Of a stretch of 64,000 bases of DNA, positions 11,816 to 21,855 are shown in pieces. The stretch covers positions 82,021,978 through 82,085,977 of the forward strand of contig OY294068.1 in the NCBI GenBank assembly GCA_958510875.1. Direction: 5' to 3'. The DNA is from Endomychus coccineus (taxonomy: Eukaryota > Arthropoda > Insecta > Coleoptera > Endomychidae). The translations under genes and the position numbers were made by a program. The notes beneath the pieces were generated by a model, which had not been told where the DNA came from, ran no database searches, and saw only the letters and a program-made list of their open reading frames with translations. Every line of letters begins with the position of its first letter. The first letter of the stretch is position 1.

Positions 11816-12625
11816 TTATTGTATTTTCGGTTGAATGGCACGTTTCATAAAAAAATTATTCACGGTCACGCCTTGAGGTCAGAAGATAGGATCCATGAGT
11901 TTATCTTTATAAGTGCTGGGAAAGGATAGCTTGAAGGAGCTATATATTTGCAGTTGTTTAGAGTTGAGTTTCAAACATGTTACAGTTGTCAAGGTGGATT
12001 TTAAGTATCCCAAAATATCTACATCAGAAGTATCGGGAGATAATCTACTAATATGTATATGTGATAATGCCGATTTTGGTGCACTTGACAAGTTGTTGTT
12101 AGTTCCAGTTCCCACCAGAGGTACCGTTTTTATTTGTTGTGTGTATACTTCAAGAGTTGTAGAATTTTGTGTTTGTTGGATATGTTCAAGATTGTTTATC
12201 ACTCTAGTTTTGTTTTTTGGCTTTTTTGTAGGGACTTGAATCCAATCATTATTATTACCTTGTTCATTATTTGATATGTCCTCTTGAGGTTGATCGAGAT
12301 TGATAATTTCATTAAAAATTTGTTTGCACTGTTCTTGCATGGAATCCATTTTAGTGTCTTTAGGCGAATCCGTCTCTGACTATCTGTTCGTTTCATTTGG
12401 TAATATCGTTTTCTTCGATTCCGATAAGTTATATAGTTTTGTTTTGGTAGCGTCGTTTTTATGATGATAAACTTTTTTCAACTCACTAACTTCTTTGATT
12501 AGAGATAACATCTGTTTATTTTGCACATTTATAAGTGATTGGAGTTCATTCATTTGCTCCTTAGATTCATTCTTCATTTCTTTCATAATTTGTATTTGCA
12601 ATTGTGTAGCAAGTTTCAACTCCAT
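11816..12625 (-). pseudogene. LINE ORF1, gag-like nucleic-acid-binding protein, two in-frame stops
   Basis: A single frame of 269 codons runs from the ATG at 12625 to the TAA at 11816-11818, broken only by TAG at 12380-12382 and TGA at 11879-11881. The N-terminal 80 residues are Gln/Glu/Lys/Leu-rich with heptad-like spacing (KEMKNESKEQMNELQSLINV), as expected for a coiled coil that trimerises ORF1 protein. The C-terminal part carries HIHISRLSPDTSDVDILGYL, a conserved block of insect LINE ORF1 proteins thought to be RRM-like, and ends near DKLMDPIF-stop-PQGVTV, where the stop probably replaces a Trp codon. No CCHC knuckles are visible. It lies directly upstream of ORF2. Having only two stops in 269 codons means this half has decayed less than ORF2. 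Confidence 0.8.
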
Positions 12626-14023
12626 ATTTTACCTCTTGATCAATTCTTCGCAATTACAATGAAAGAGGATTGTGTAAATTCAAATTTCTCTATAGTCTTT
12701 GTTTCTAGTAACTGATTAATCACTTTTTATCCATCATACAATGCTAGACTAACATGGGATATACAGCAAATGTAACAACAAGAGACGTGATAATGTATTA
12801 ATCAACAATGAAAGGTTCATACGTTAATCAACAGTATCTGTGACACTTCAATCCAGGAGTTGATAATAGCTTAGTTACACTCACAGAAGGCAATAATAAT
12901 TCGAAGAACTCACTGAAATCGATGTTATTATTTGAGAGTAATGTAATAATTAAACGGTTTACTGGCGACAGGTTTAAAACAAAACATATACAATATACAA
13001 TATAATTACAAATGTTATCTTCGCGTAGAAATGTATTATATTAAACTTAATTTATATTGTTCAAGTTAAATGTATAATTACGTTATAACTGTTCACCGTT
13101 GGTAGTGAAGTAAGTACAGTTTATTCAATTCAAGGATATAGAATCATAACATAATCGGAGCACATTTCTCCCGAGAGTTCTGTCAAATTGGAAACCGTTA
13201 ACCTTAGGAAACGCCTAGTTAAATTATGTAACTAACGGGTGCACTGCGTGAATCTGACTATGTTTTGTATGGAGATACTTTTATGTATATCTTTGGTTGA
13301 ACTCAAACTGATTTCATTTAATTTAATTTATCACGCCAAACTATCAGCTATCATTTTCGGAGAAGTTCACGAAGCTATAACTATTTAGTTTCCCGATAGT
13401 TGTTATACAGCATAATTATTGCATGAAAGTAAAACCACTTTAGGGGTTATAAAACTGCATGACTAGGCTATGTAAGATACGAGTGATAACAACGTATGTT
13501 CATTTAGATTAGATATTAGATATTATTACTTTTAGGTGTGATGTACCGACTGCCTTCTTAGGACTATTCGCCCTGATTAGCAAACCTCGTAACTCTATTT
13601 TCATCCCAAATTTAGATTTTAGTTAATGCACTTAAGAATCTTACCATCTGATCAAACCTCATAGATTCGTTATATTATACCAGGTTAGAATGACTGCAGA
13701 AGAAAACCTTGCAAATCAAAATCATTCTTTGATCTAGGCAAATCTCGTCATTCCTTAATGAAGTAAACGTCCAAAGCATATTGTGACAAAGGAGAACCTC
13801 GCATCTCCATCACTAAACGTGAGGATATTTGAAATAATCCTCTCAAGTTTAGTTTGTTGTTATCGAGGTTGTTACTAACTCAGTGTTCCTGTGTAGTTTC
13901 CTTAAAAATAACGTATGAAAAGTGAGAAAATAAAAGCGTTCCCATTGATACACAAGGCGCTATTATTATAATGTTCGTATACTGATTGTATCTACCACTG
14001 ATCTGACAAATTGTAGCTACACG

Positions 14024-14479
14024 ATGGCTGAAATCATCCTTACGAATTTCGGAATACATTTCTGGAATATTTTCCATGTTCAAAAATTCTCAAATATCAA
14101 CCTCCTTGTTTCTTTGCAGATATCGCGTTTTTACAAAATTTTAGAAACAGCCCTACAATTTTTGTTGATTCACCAGAACCTATTAACAGAATGTGCTATA
14201 GTTATAAATCAAGTCCCTAAAAATATAGCTAAAATATTAGAAGACACAGATGAAGAACCTGCTGAGAAGCATAAAGAAATCGAAGCCATTTTAGGAAGCG
14301 AAGTCATAATAGAGTATATTGTTGTTGAGGAAATTTCCATCGAGGAGTCACTAGTTGAAGTTTCGAGTACAATCTTAACGCATAGCGTAGAAGATAAAAA
14401 TGTTGGAAGGGATGAGGGTGTTAGGAGTAAAAGAGGGGAAAAGAGTCATGTCAAAAAAGGTAATTTGCAAAGAGAATAA
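14024..14479 (+). CDS. unrecognised 151-residue acidic-then-basic ORF
   Basis: The frame starts hydrophobic, then has a Glu-rich middle (DTDEEPAEKHKEIEAI and EEISIEESLVE) and a basic tail (RSKRGEKSHVKKG). A TTGTTTCTTTGCAG at about 14105-14119 looks like a splice acceptor inside the frame, so the part upstream may be intron and the coding part may begin at about 14120. After the stop, another frame (14509-14631) encodes a Cys-rich piece with CRKTDCKYKW and RCSCKICR, so the original protein may have continued with a frameshift. Acidic/basic plus Cys-rich order recalls several insect mobile-element proteins, but I cannot name a family. It may be a decayed gene or chance. Confidence 0.25.
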   Translation: MAEIILTNFGIHFWNIFHVQKFSNINLLVSLQISRFYKILETALQFLLIHQNLLTECAIVINQVPKNIAKILEDTDEEPAEKHKEIEAILGSEVIIEYIVVEEISIEESLVEVSSTILTHSVEDKNVGRDEGVRSKRGEKSHVKKGNLQRE

Positions 14480-16488
14480 ATGAAAAAGAAGAGGGAGCTG
14501 GGTGTGTATGCCGGAAAACAGATTGTAAATATAAATGGGAATACAATATTCCAAAACAACAAAGGGTGTTAAAAGAACGATGTTCGTGCAAAATATGTAG
14601 AGGAATGAAAATTCAACGAAACCAAGCTTAAAATGTCATTTACTTTCTGTTGTAATGGATTTTCACGACTTTCAAAAAATCTACTGATCTAGTATTCACA
14701 AAAATATATAAAAATTTAAAAAACTGACTAGTGAAAAATTTTTCTTCAGCTTTCAATAACACAGGTTTGAAGTTACAAGAGGCAACGTTATCGTGGTTTA
14801 GTTAGTTAAATTTATGACAGAATAGTTTTTTTCATTTTCATATATTTTTGGGAAAACTATGTTAGGTTATTTGAAAGTCGGTTTTTCTTGCCATTGTCAT
14901 GTATTATTGAAGTGCATAATATTCACATGTATTCTTGATAAAAATTAATTCTTTCGAATTAGTTTCATTCATACTGAATCATAGTCCTCATAATATGATG
15001 TCACTTGATCAAATTCACCGGTGATTGCTCAAGATTATTTATAATAGCCGATTATTTCAACAAATAAATCTTATTCATCAAGCCTAATGGAGATTATTCA
15101 TAATCACCGGAGCTTATGCATAATCTCCGATTTCTTACATTTACCCTAACATATCACAACCTCAAACTGCAGTGGTATTGAATAATCATATGTTGTCATT
15201 GGAGATATTCCAAAGGTAGCACAAAATTGATCATTTCAATGCGATTAACATCTACTGAAAATGATTATTGCCTTGTACACCTTTCACCTTGTCAAATGTC
15301 ATTCTCATTGGGACTTTCTGGATGTATTTGATATCATCGTTTCCCCTTGAGCCACAATAGATTCAAGAATCGAACATTTCATACCTTACCATAATAACAA
15401 CATATCAATAGATTGAACTTTATGTTTCAGGAGTAAATTTCGAAAAAATATTTTTGTTCTCGAAGGCTTTATTTTGATGTTTTAATCCAACGTTATATTT
15501 ATATGTAAGTACTCACAATCGAACAATTTTCATGTGTTCTCAATTAACTAAAATTATTTCTTCAACAAACTATACACTTCGTCATATTCATTCATTGTAT
15601 ATTTGTAGTCATTTGCTTAGAGGTACTGTGCTGTCTGCTCCAACTTGAAATGCGTTTGCATAACTTGTGTAACTTATTATTCCAATTAAAATGATTCTTA
15701 TATTTCATTATTCACTAGATATATATGAGTAGTAAATTGTAGATAGTATCTGACGATCTTGAACTTCTCTGTTGATGCTAAAAGTTGAATATTAATGATT
15801 GAACAATTTCGAGGGATAGAACAGCATTTCTTGAAATGGTCAATAAGATACACTCACATAACAAGGTTTTCTAAGGCTAATATTCACCAAAACGGCGAGA
15901 TAAGTTCAAGATAAACGAACATTATTTTTAACTTATTATCGTCTCACTTCTTTCATTTTTTGTCCAGGAACAACAGCTAAGGCGGGTATACTAAACAATT
16001 TTTCAATTGTATTCTCTTATCGCCTGTGATTTATTTGGTGTTCGCTGAAACAATGATGAAACTTTAAGGAAGATTTTATGTTAAAAAACCAGTTTTACTT
16101 CGTCGCATTATTACTTTAGCATATGATAAACCCGAATTTTGCAGACTCGTACAATTTGTTATCTTATAAGGGGACGTATCATGGTCATATTCTTCGTTAA
16201 TTCCATTTCATGAAGAGAAGTAGTTGAATACCTTCATTTAAATTCTCTCACTGAAATTTGTGGCATTATATAATAATAGTAATGAACTGGTTGAAATGAG
16301 GCGGCTTCCTTTGTATAATGCAAAGATATTTATATTAAGGATCGGTGCGCATTTCATTTGGGATATAATTTGTTTTGAATAGCATGCAAATATATTTCAG
16401 TATATTTTCGACTAACAAAAATATGCATATCAGTATCAATTCCGGTTCAGATTATTATTTAAATTTTAGCCACTTCAATTGATAGCAT

Positions 16489-17004
16489 TTGATTCTTATT
16501 ATATTGTGTTATGAAAATAATGAGATTAGGTCAAAACTGAAATTGCCGAGCTCTCAGTCCAGCCAAACGTATTCATTCGTCACTTACAAAGCAGGTCAGT
16601 ACAGAATTCTCGTGAGCGAACGTAGTGCGAAAGTATTGAACCATAGGTCCTGCAATAGGCATTGTTCGCCTCATGCCTCCCTCATCACATCCAATTTCGA
16701 GGTACTTCTACGCCCGCGCTATATCCAAACTCTGGTGAGAAAATCGTTCTTTCCGTTCCCAATTACGTCACTGTGGTCAGACATTCACACTAGTGTTGCT
16801 GTATTTGACCAAATGTGTGAAAAGTCTCAATTCCAGGAAATTTCTAGAATTTGTTTTACGAATGGTTACGAGGTTTTCTTTGCAAATGTATGTAGTTCCT
16901 ATCCTGATTTTGAAGTGAACATGCCAAAGTGGCATACACTGGAAACCGTAATGCATGTTCTTAGATTATTGGTGTTTCTTGCCAAAAGTCTCGCCATTGA
17001 TTAA
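16489..17004 (+). CDS. unrecognised 171-residue ORF
   Basis: This is the second longest uninterrupted frame of the window and sits in a slightly less AT-rich patch. It encodes a protein with four hydrophobic patches and ten Cys or so but no signal peptide, zinc-finger pattern or catalytic motif that I recognise. No RT, transposase or host family could be assigned. There is no clear promoter, and neither strand shows a better reading. Length alone is weak support in sequence of this composition; it may be an exon, a repeat fragment or chance. Confidence 0.2.
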   Translation: MILIILCYENNEIRSKLKLPSSQSSQTYSFVTYKAGQYRILVSERSAKVLNHRSCNRHCSPHASLITSNFEVLLRPRYIQTLVRKSFFPFPITSLWSDIHTSVAVFDQMCEKSQFQEISRICFTNGYEVFFANVCSSYPDFEVNMPKWHTLETVMHVLRLLVFLAKSLAID

Positions 17005-17339
17005 CACGAAATAGTCTATGTAAAAAGCCAGAAATGATTTCTACATCAGGAATCGAATTGCAATTTTGAAATGTGTTGAAATAATCACAAAAGATCAGTA
17101 CCTACACTCTCAGTAAACGTGAGATGAATGTATTTTGTTCCGTTCCACACAGAAATGTTCATTCATGTTATCACCATAATTTCTGATTGATATGGATAGT
17201 TTCAAAGGTAGAATAACAAAAACATATTATTATTGTACTTGAAACCTCGCAACCTTTATTCTTAGTACTCAGCTACTCCGTCAGATTATGTGCTGTTTGT
17301 GATGCGGTACCGTGCTCGGAACTTCTGTTACCATCAATA

Positions 17340-17775
17340 CAGGATGTTCCATCTCAGACGAGCCACCCCGTATATTTCTTATCCCATAGTGAGTGGAAAA
17401 ATCTCCCGAAACACGTCGAATAATTTTGTTTGGGGGACATCTTTTGACGTATATTTGAGGCTTGAACGAGCAACCCCCTAATAGGGGGCGCTTCAACCCC
17501 TCAAAATTGAATAGGGTAGTGGGGTTGAGTGATACGTCATTTGAAAGGTCTTGCAAGCCAACGGTGTATGAAAAACGTAAATTTGATGAACCATTTTCGC
17601 CAAAAATTAGTTTTGTTGCTCGAATGCGCCACCTTGAATATTTTGGTTATTTGTACAATGTACAAGCTCATTTTTATTGAGCCTCTTTTACAAATTCAAA
17701 AAAATTAAATCTGCGTGTTTAAATCAAATGTTCAAATTGTCCTCCATTGACGTCCATACAATAATACAATCTTGA
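17340..17775. repeat. left long terminal inverted repeat
   Basis: It matches the reverse complement of 18949-19451. It contains the 3' end of the transposase frame, so about the last 18 codons and the stop are also present, in inverse orientation, at the other end of the element. Confidence 0.85.
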
Positions 17776-18785
17776 CTGAAAACCGTCTCTAACATGGTTC
17801 AGCATAATTGGAGTTATTTGACGACACTCATTTACAATTCGTTGGCGTAGTTTGTCCAAATTTTCAGGCTGAGTCACAAAAATCTTGGACTTAAGATGTC
17901 CCCACAAGAAGAAGACCAGAGAGTTCAGGTCAGGAGATCGGGTAGGCCACCCCATAGGACCTCTTCTTCCAATCCAACGACCGTAGTATTGCAAATTGAG
18001 GTATTGGCGAACTGGTGCGGCATAGTGAGGAGGAGCTCCGTCTTGTTGGAAATGCAATTGTTGTTCAAGTAGTAGAGGGTCGTTTTCTAATTGTTCAGTT
18101 ATTAACGGATCAATCGCATTTTCCAACATCTCAAGATAAATTTCGCCATTTCAATCACCAGGAATAAATAGAGGTCCAATTAGGTGGTCTCCCAAAATTC
18201 CTACCCAAACGTTTAGCTTTTCCCGATGTTGAGTGTGAGCTTCTCGAAATACATGAGGATTTGTATCTCTCCAAATTCTACAGTTATGCCGGTTAACCTC
18301 TCCATTAAGTAAAAAAGTGCATTCGTCAGAAAAGCAAACGTTGTACAAGAAATTTGGGTTATTGTTGATACGCTCGACCATAATTTCGCAAAACTCTTGC
18401 CTTCGATCCCAATCATCGTCATTTAATTCCTGAATTAATTTAATTTTGTACGGATGGAACTTGTGTTTATGTAAAATTCTGGAAACGTTAGATTGGCTAA
18501 TACCGAAAGCTGCAGAAAGTACAGATTGCGTGTTTGGCATAAGTTGGACATGTCCCTATACCGCCACAGTTGCTCCTTCATCATTAATAATTCCAATGGG
18601 TGCCCTTTTTTATCCATTACTGAACCCATCTCCACAAATTTTGAAATCAATTCCATTACGTACTTATGGCGAACGCTACGTTCAGGATGGTTTTCGTTAA
18701 ATATCCTTGCAGCCGCTCGGGCATAATTTTGATTTTGGTTATGAAGGCTAACCAGCTCAACACGTTCTTGCAATGTGTACACCAT
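17719..18785 (-). pseudogene. Tc1/mariner transposase, DD41D-type spacing, disabled
   Basis: The enzyme would cut and paste the element at TA sites. The first frame begins MVYTLQERVELV at 18785 and carries the N-terminal helix-turn-helix region (about 60 residues) found in insect Tc3-like proteins. A frameshift near 18590-18540 leads to a second HTH (VLSAAFGISQSNVSRILHKH), then the first catalytic Asp in CFSDECTF. An in-frame stop follows at about 18148-18150, after LIGPLFIPGD. The last frame has QQDGAPPHY (second Asp) and WPTRSPDLNSLVFFLWG. Counting from the second Asp gives 41 intervening residues to the expected third acidic position, which is Val here (codon at 17914-17916), so the catalytic triad is broken. 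The TAA at 17719-17721 is inside the left TIR. Family assignment rests on motif spacing only. Confidence 0.9.
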
Positions 18786-18948
18786 ATTTTTTTGAAATTT
18801 TAAACAAATCAGCAAAGTAGTAACTCAACAGATTGATTAAAACAATGAAATTATCGAAGAAACGTTTAAACCAGATAAACACCTTCTAAGAACAAAAAAT
18901 GAAGGCAACATAAGGAAATGTCTTGCTGTTTTTTTATTTATCAGTTTG

Positions 18949-19451
18949 AGAGAATGTATTATTGTATGGAAGTCAATGGAGGAAAATTTGAACATTTGAT
19001 TTAAACACGCAGATTTAATTTTTTTCATTGCAAGCATGACAACACAATGCAATTTTGTTACGAATGTGATTTTTTGAAGATTGTTTAAGTTTGTAAAAAA
19101 GGCTTAATAAAAATTAGCTTGTACATTGTACAAATAACCAAAATATTTAAGGTGGCGCATTCGAGCAACAAAATAAATTTTTGGCGAAAATGGTTCATCA
19201 AATTTACGTTTTCCATACACCGTTGTAAAGAGGCTTCCAGGACCTTTCAAATGACATATCACTTAACCCCTCTCCCCTATTCAATTTTGAGGGGTTGAAG
19301 CGCCTCCTATTAGGGGGTTGCTCGTTCAAACCTCAAATATACGTCAAAAGATGTCCCCCAGACAAAATCATTCGACGTGTTTCGGGAGATTTTTCCACTC
19401 AATATGGGATAAGAAATATACGGGGTGGCTCGTCTGAGATGGAACATGCTG
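18949..19451. repeat. right long terminal inverted repeat
   Basis: It is the inverted copy of 17340-17775, with roughly 70 extra bases at about 19020-19095 that are absent from the left arm. The start of this arm repeats the coding sequence of the transposase C-terminus. Confidence 0.85.
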
Positions 19452-19453
19452 TA

Positions 19454-19957
19454 TATGATTCATTCAAGTTATCCCAGACATTTCCTGTTACTTAGAATAT
19501 CTTGGAAACCTTTATTCTTCCCTCACTATAAGCAGTGTACTGTAATTGTCTTAAACAATACCGGATTTCCGCTTTTTGACCTTTCCTTCTGAATCGATCT
19601 CGACTTTGTTTGTGCATACGCAAACCACTTTATCGAACCTTTTGGTCGAACTAATTGGAAAATTTGCAAAACGCTTTTTATTGTATTGCAAGGGGTACTT
19701 TGGCATCCATGTTCAGATTTTCAAATGAAATATAATGTACTTTTAGAATCATTATAACAACAGTGTTTTTTCGGGTTCTAAACATATATCACAATCATAC
19801 ATTCAACTTGCAGAAGTATCCAAAAGCGAAAAATTGTGTCGTTTGACGTCACTTTGTTGTGTTCCTCGTCATAGAGATAATACTGAATCATATATGTCAT
19901 GATAGTTGTAACTTGATAGTATGATTCAATTAATAACACTATAGTACGATAAAGTAA
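19454..19957. other. spacer between two DNA transposons
   Basis: I see no gene in these 500 bases. They separate the TA duplication of the mariner-type element from the 8-mer of the P-like element. Confidence 0.4.
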
Positions 19958-19965
19958 GGTTAAAC

Positions 19966-19994
19966 CACGGTCGTACATACAGATCTGGAAACTC
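19966..19994. repeat. left terminal inverted repeat of P-like element
   Basis: These 29 bases pair with 21788-21817 with only a few mismatches. The motif CACGGTCGTA recurs internally at about 20155-20164 as a direct subterminal copy. Confidence 0.8.
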
Positions 19995-20050
19995 GGGGCT
20001 GTTTCCTATGTGAGAAGTGAGTTTGCTAAACGTCGACTGTCGCGTAGTAC

Positions 20051-20105
20051 CAAAAGACGTCACGTAAGATTATCATAAAAGGCGTCACGTAAGAGTATCA
20101 TCTTG
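20051..20105. repeat. 28-bp tandem pair CGTCACGTAAGA
   Basis: GACGTCACGTAAGATTATCA is followed 28 bases later by GGCGTCACGTAAGAGTATCA. The copies are subterminal within the P-like element and may be binding sites; the role is inferred. Confidence 0.6.
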
Positions 20106-20212
20106 ATCTCTATGAAGAGTATTCTGTGACAACTGTCAGTTGACTTGTAAACACCACGGTCGTAGTAGTAAACAAGGAATACCTGCGTTTTTAGAAACAA
20201 ATTACGAAATCG

Positions 20213-20368
20213 TGCATTGCACCGAAATGCAAAACGGGGTACAAAAGTGTAAAGCAAGAAACTTCTGATTTTAAAGTGCCGAAAGATGCGGAAATGCGAA
20301 AAAAGTGGATGCTTGCGATTCCGGATAGAAATCGTTTTAACGAGGTCTTTTATGAAGTTATTTTTAAG
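20213..20368 (+). pseudogene. THAP zinc-finger exon of a P-like transposase
   Basis: THAP domains bind DNA through a C2CH zinc site and form the N-terminus of P-type transposases. The frame begins CIAPKCKTGYKSVKQE, giving the first Cys pair (C-x4-C), then has DFKVPKDAEMRKKWMLAIP, the hydrophobic/Pro and R-KKW core of the family. It ends FNEVFYEVIFK directly before GTGAGT, a strong splice donor at 20369. The expected C-x2-H part is missing here: a 15-base segment encoding VCEKG, present in the downstream repeat units, is absent, and even there Gly stands where His should be. No start ATG is visible; ACG occurs where one might be expected. There is no following exon with a catalytic domain. Confidence 0.7.
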
Positions 20369-21665
20369 GTGAGTTTGACAAGAGTAACAGTTATATTCCT
20401 CTCTCAAATCAGAATAGTGAATATTGCGTTACGAGAAAAATTGGCAGTGTCAACATAGCCGAAGTTTCCAGACCCGTCGAGTGTACAGTACCGGAGGTTT
20501 TAGTGTATAATGTATATATTGTAAACATAATGGAAGACAACATACTAAACTAGTTTACATGTATTTTGATTGTAAACATAATGAAAGACAACATACTGAA
20601 CTAGTATACATGTATTTTGATTGTAATTCTAATTTAATTAAAAAAATGTTTATATGCGATCGATTATTTTCAAACATTTCTTTTTTAAATTACTACCAAC
20701 ACAAGCCTTAGATAATAAGTACATACTCCGGAAAGAATTTTTTTTTAACGAGGTCTTTTATGTGTGCGAAAAAGGGGAAGTTATTTTTAAGGTGAGTAAT
20801 ACATTTTGACAAGAGTAACAGTTCTATTCCTTTCTCAAATCAGAATAGTAAATATTGCGTTACAAGAAAAATTGGCAGTGCCAACATAGGCCGAGGTTTC
20901 CGGACCCGTCGAGTGTACAGTACCGGAGGTTTTAGTGTATAATGTATATATTGTAAACATAATGAAAGACAACATACTAAACTAGTATACATGTATTTTG
21001 ATTGTAATTCTGATTTAATTAAGAAAATGTTTATATGCGATCGATTATTTTCATACATTTCTTTTTTAAATTACTACCAAAACAAGCCTTAGATAATAAG
21101 TACATACTCTGGAAAGAATTTTTTTTAACGAGGTCTTTTATGTGTGCGAAAAAGGAGAAGTTATTTTTAAGGTGAGTAATACATTTTGAGAAGAGTAACA
21201 GTTCTATTCCTCTCTCAAATCAGAATAGTAAATATTGCGTTACGAGAAAAATTGGCAGTGTCAACATAGGCCGAGGTTTCCGGACCCGTCGAGTGTACTG
21301 TACCGGAGGTTTTAGTGTATAATGTATATATTGTAAACATAATGAAAGATAACATACTAAACTAGTATACATGTATTTTGATTGTAAACATAATGAAAGA
21401 CAACATACTAAACAAAACTAGTATACATGTATTTTGATTGTAATTCTAATTTAATTAAAAAAATGTTTATATGCGATCGATTATTTTCATACATTTCTTT
21501 TTTAAATTACTACAAACACAAGCCTTAGATAATAAGTACATACACCGGAAAGAATTTTTTCTAACGAGGTCTTTTATGTGTGCGAGAAAGGGGAAGTTAT
21601 TTTTAAGGTGAGTAATACATTTTGACAAGAGTAACAGTTCTATTCCTCTCTCAAATCAGAATACT
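20339..21665 (+). repeat. tandem array of THAP-exon end plus intron
   Basis: Units start with AACGAGGTCTTTTATG at 20339, 20747, 21127 and 21563, giving three full units of 408, 380 and 436 bp and a partial fourth. Length differences come partly from an internal ~50-bp segment (GTAAACATAATGAAAGACAA onward), present twice in units 1 and 3 and once in unit 2. Every unit keeps the coding tail and the AAG/GTGAG donor. The units are highly similar, so amplification is recent compared with most repeats here. Confidence 0.9.
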
Positions 21666-21787
21666 TAGTAACACTGCTTGCGATTCCTGGAAGAAATCGT
21701 TTTACCACTTCGTGATCCAAGCGCTAGCTAGTGGCTGAGCGAGGGACTACGAGTTTGGCGGCGCGTAAGAGACTCATGTCAACCATA

Positions 21788-21817
21788 GAGTTTCCAGACA
21801 TGTATGTACGACAGGTG
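21788..21817. repeat. right terminal inverted repeat of P-like element
   Basis: GAGTTTCCAGACATGTATGT followed by ACGACAGGTG is the inverted partner of the left end and abuts the right 8-mer. Confidence 0.8.
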
Positions 21818-21825
21818 GGTTAAAC

Positions 21826-21855
21826 CAACGAGCTCTATACTACTAGACCTCGTTG
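21826..21855. repeat. 30-bp palindromic segment bracketed by GGTTAAAC
   Basis: The segment starts CAACGAG and ends CTCGTTG, perfect inverted 7-mers around a 16-base centre. It is bracketed by GGTTAAAC at 21818-21825 and at 21856-21863. It has the form of a target duplication around a terminal-repeat footprint left by an earlier excision; see findings. Confidence 0.6.

Larger units (their letters stand above)
8877..12650 (-). mobile_element. near full-length dead non-LTR retrotransposon (jockey/CR1 group)
   Basis: Read on the minus strand, the order is ORF1 (coiled-coil, gag-like), an endonuclease, a reverse transcriptase and an RT C-terminal region, which is the architecture of jockey/CR1-type LINEs without RNase H. 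ORF2 from 11780 to 9047 would be about 911 codons, the usual full length. A short 3' untranslated part follows, ending near an AATAAA at about 8881. The exact 3' end and the 5' end beyond 12625 are guesses, and I found no target duplication. Numerous stops and frameshifts show it is inactive. Confidence 0.85.
12651..17337. other. anonymous AT-rich DNA with two unassigned frames
   Basis: Apart from the open frames at 14024-14479 and 16489-17004 described separately, I see no gene. Around 15010-15130 the short motif ATTATTCATAATC-CCGG recurs in variants, a minor local repeat. Confidence 0.4.
17340..19451. mobile_element. Tc1/mariner element with long inverted repeats
   Basis: TA dinucleotides flank the segment (17338-17339 and 19452-19453). 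The termini are inverted copies: CAGGATGTTCCATCTCAGAC on the left and its near-perfect reverse complement at 19432-19451. The inverted repeats run for more than 400 bp and enclose a minus-strand transposase pseudogene. The element is 2112 bp. Ordinary mariners are about 1.3 kb with TIRs near 30 bp, so this long-TIR form is distinctive. The transposase contains a stop, a frameshift and an altered catalytic residue, so this copy is inactive, although its intact ends could still be substrates. Confidence 0.9.
19966..21817. mobile_element. P-element-like transposon, non-autonomous, with THAP exon
   Basis: The 8-mer GGTTAAAC lies at 19958-19965 and 21818-21825, directly outside inverted termini. 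The left end reads CACGGTCGTACATACAGATC then TGGAAACTC; the reversed right end reads CACCTGTCGTACATACATGT then CTGGAAACTC. An 8-bp target duplication, CA...TG ends of about 30 bp and a THAP-type zinc-finger coding segment at 20213-20368 together fit the P superfamily (P elements and THAP9-like). No catalytic RNase H-like part of the transposase is present. Most of the interior is a tandem array built from the THAP exon end plus following intron-like sequence. Confidence 0.8.

Noticed and set aside
19295..19495. Plus-strand ORF at 19295-19495 and minus-strand ORF at 17281-17556 with the same protein
   Set aside because: They are the two inverted copies of the mariner TIR; non-coding repeat read in open frame.
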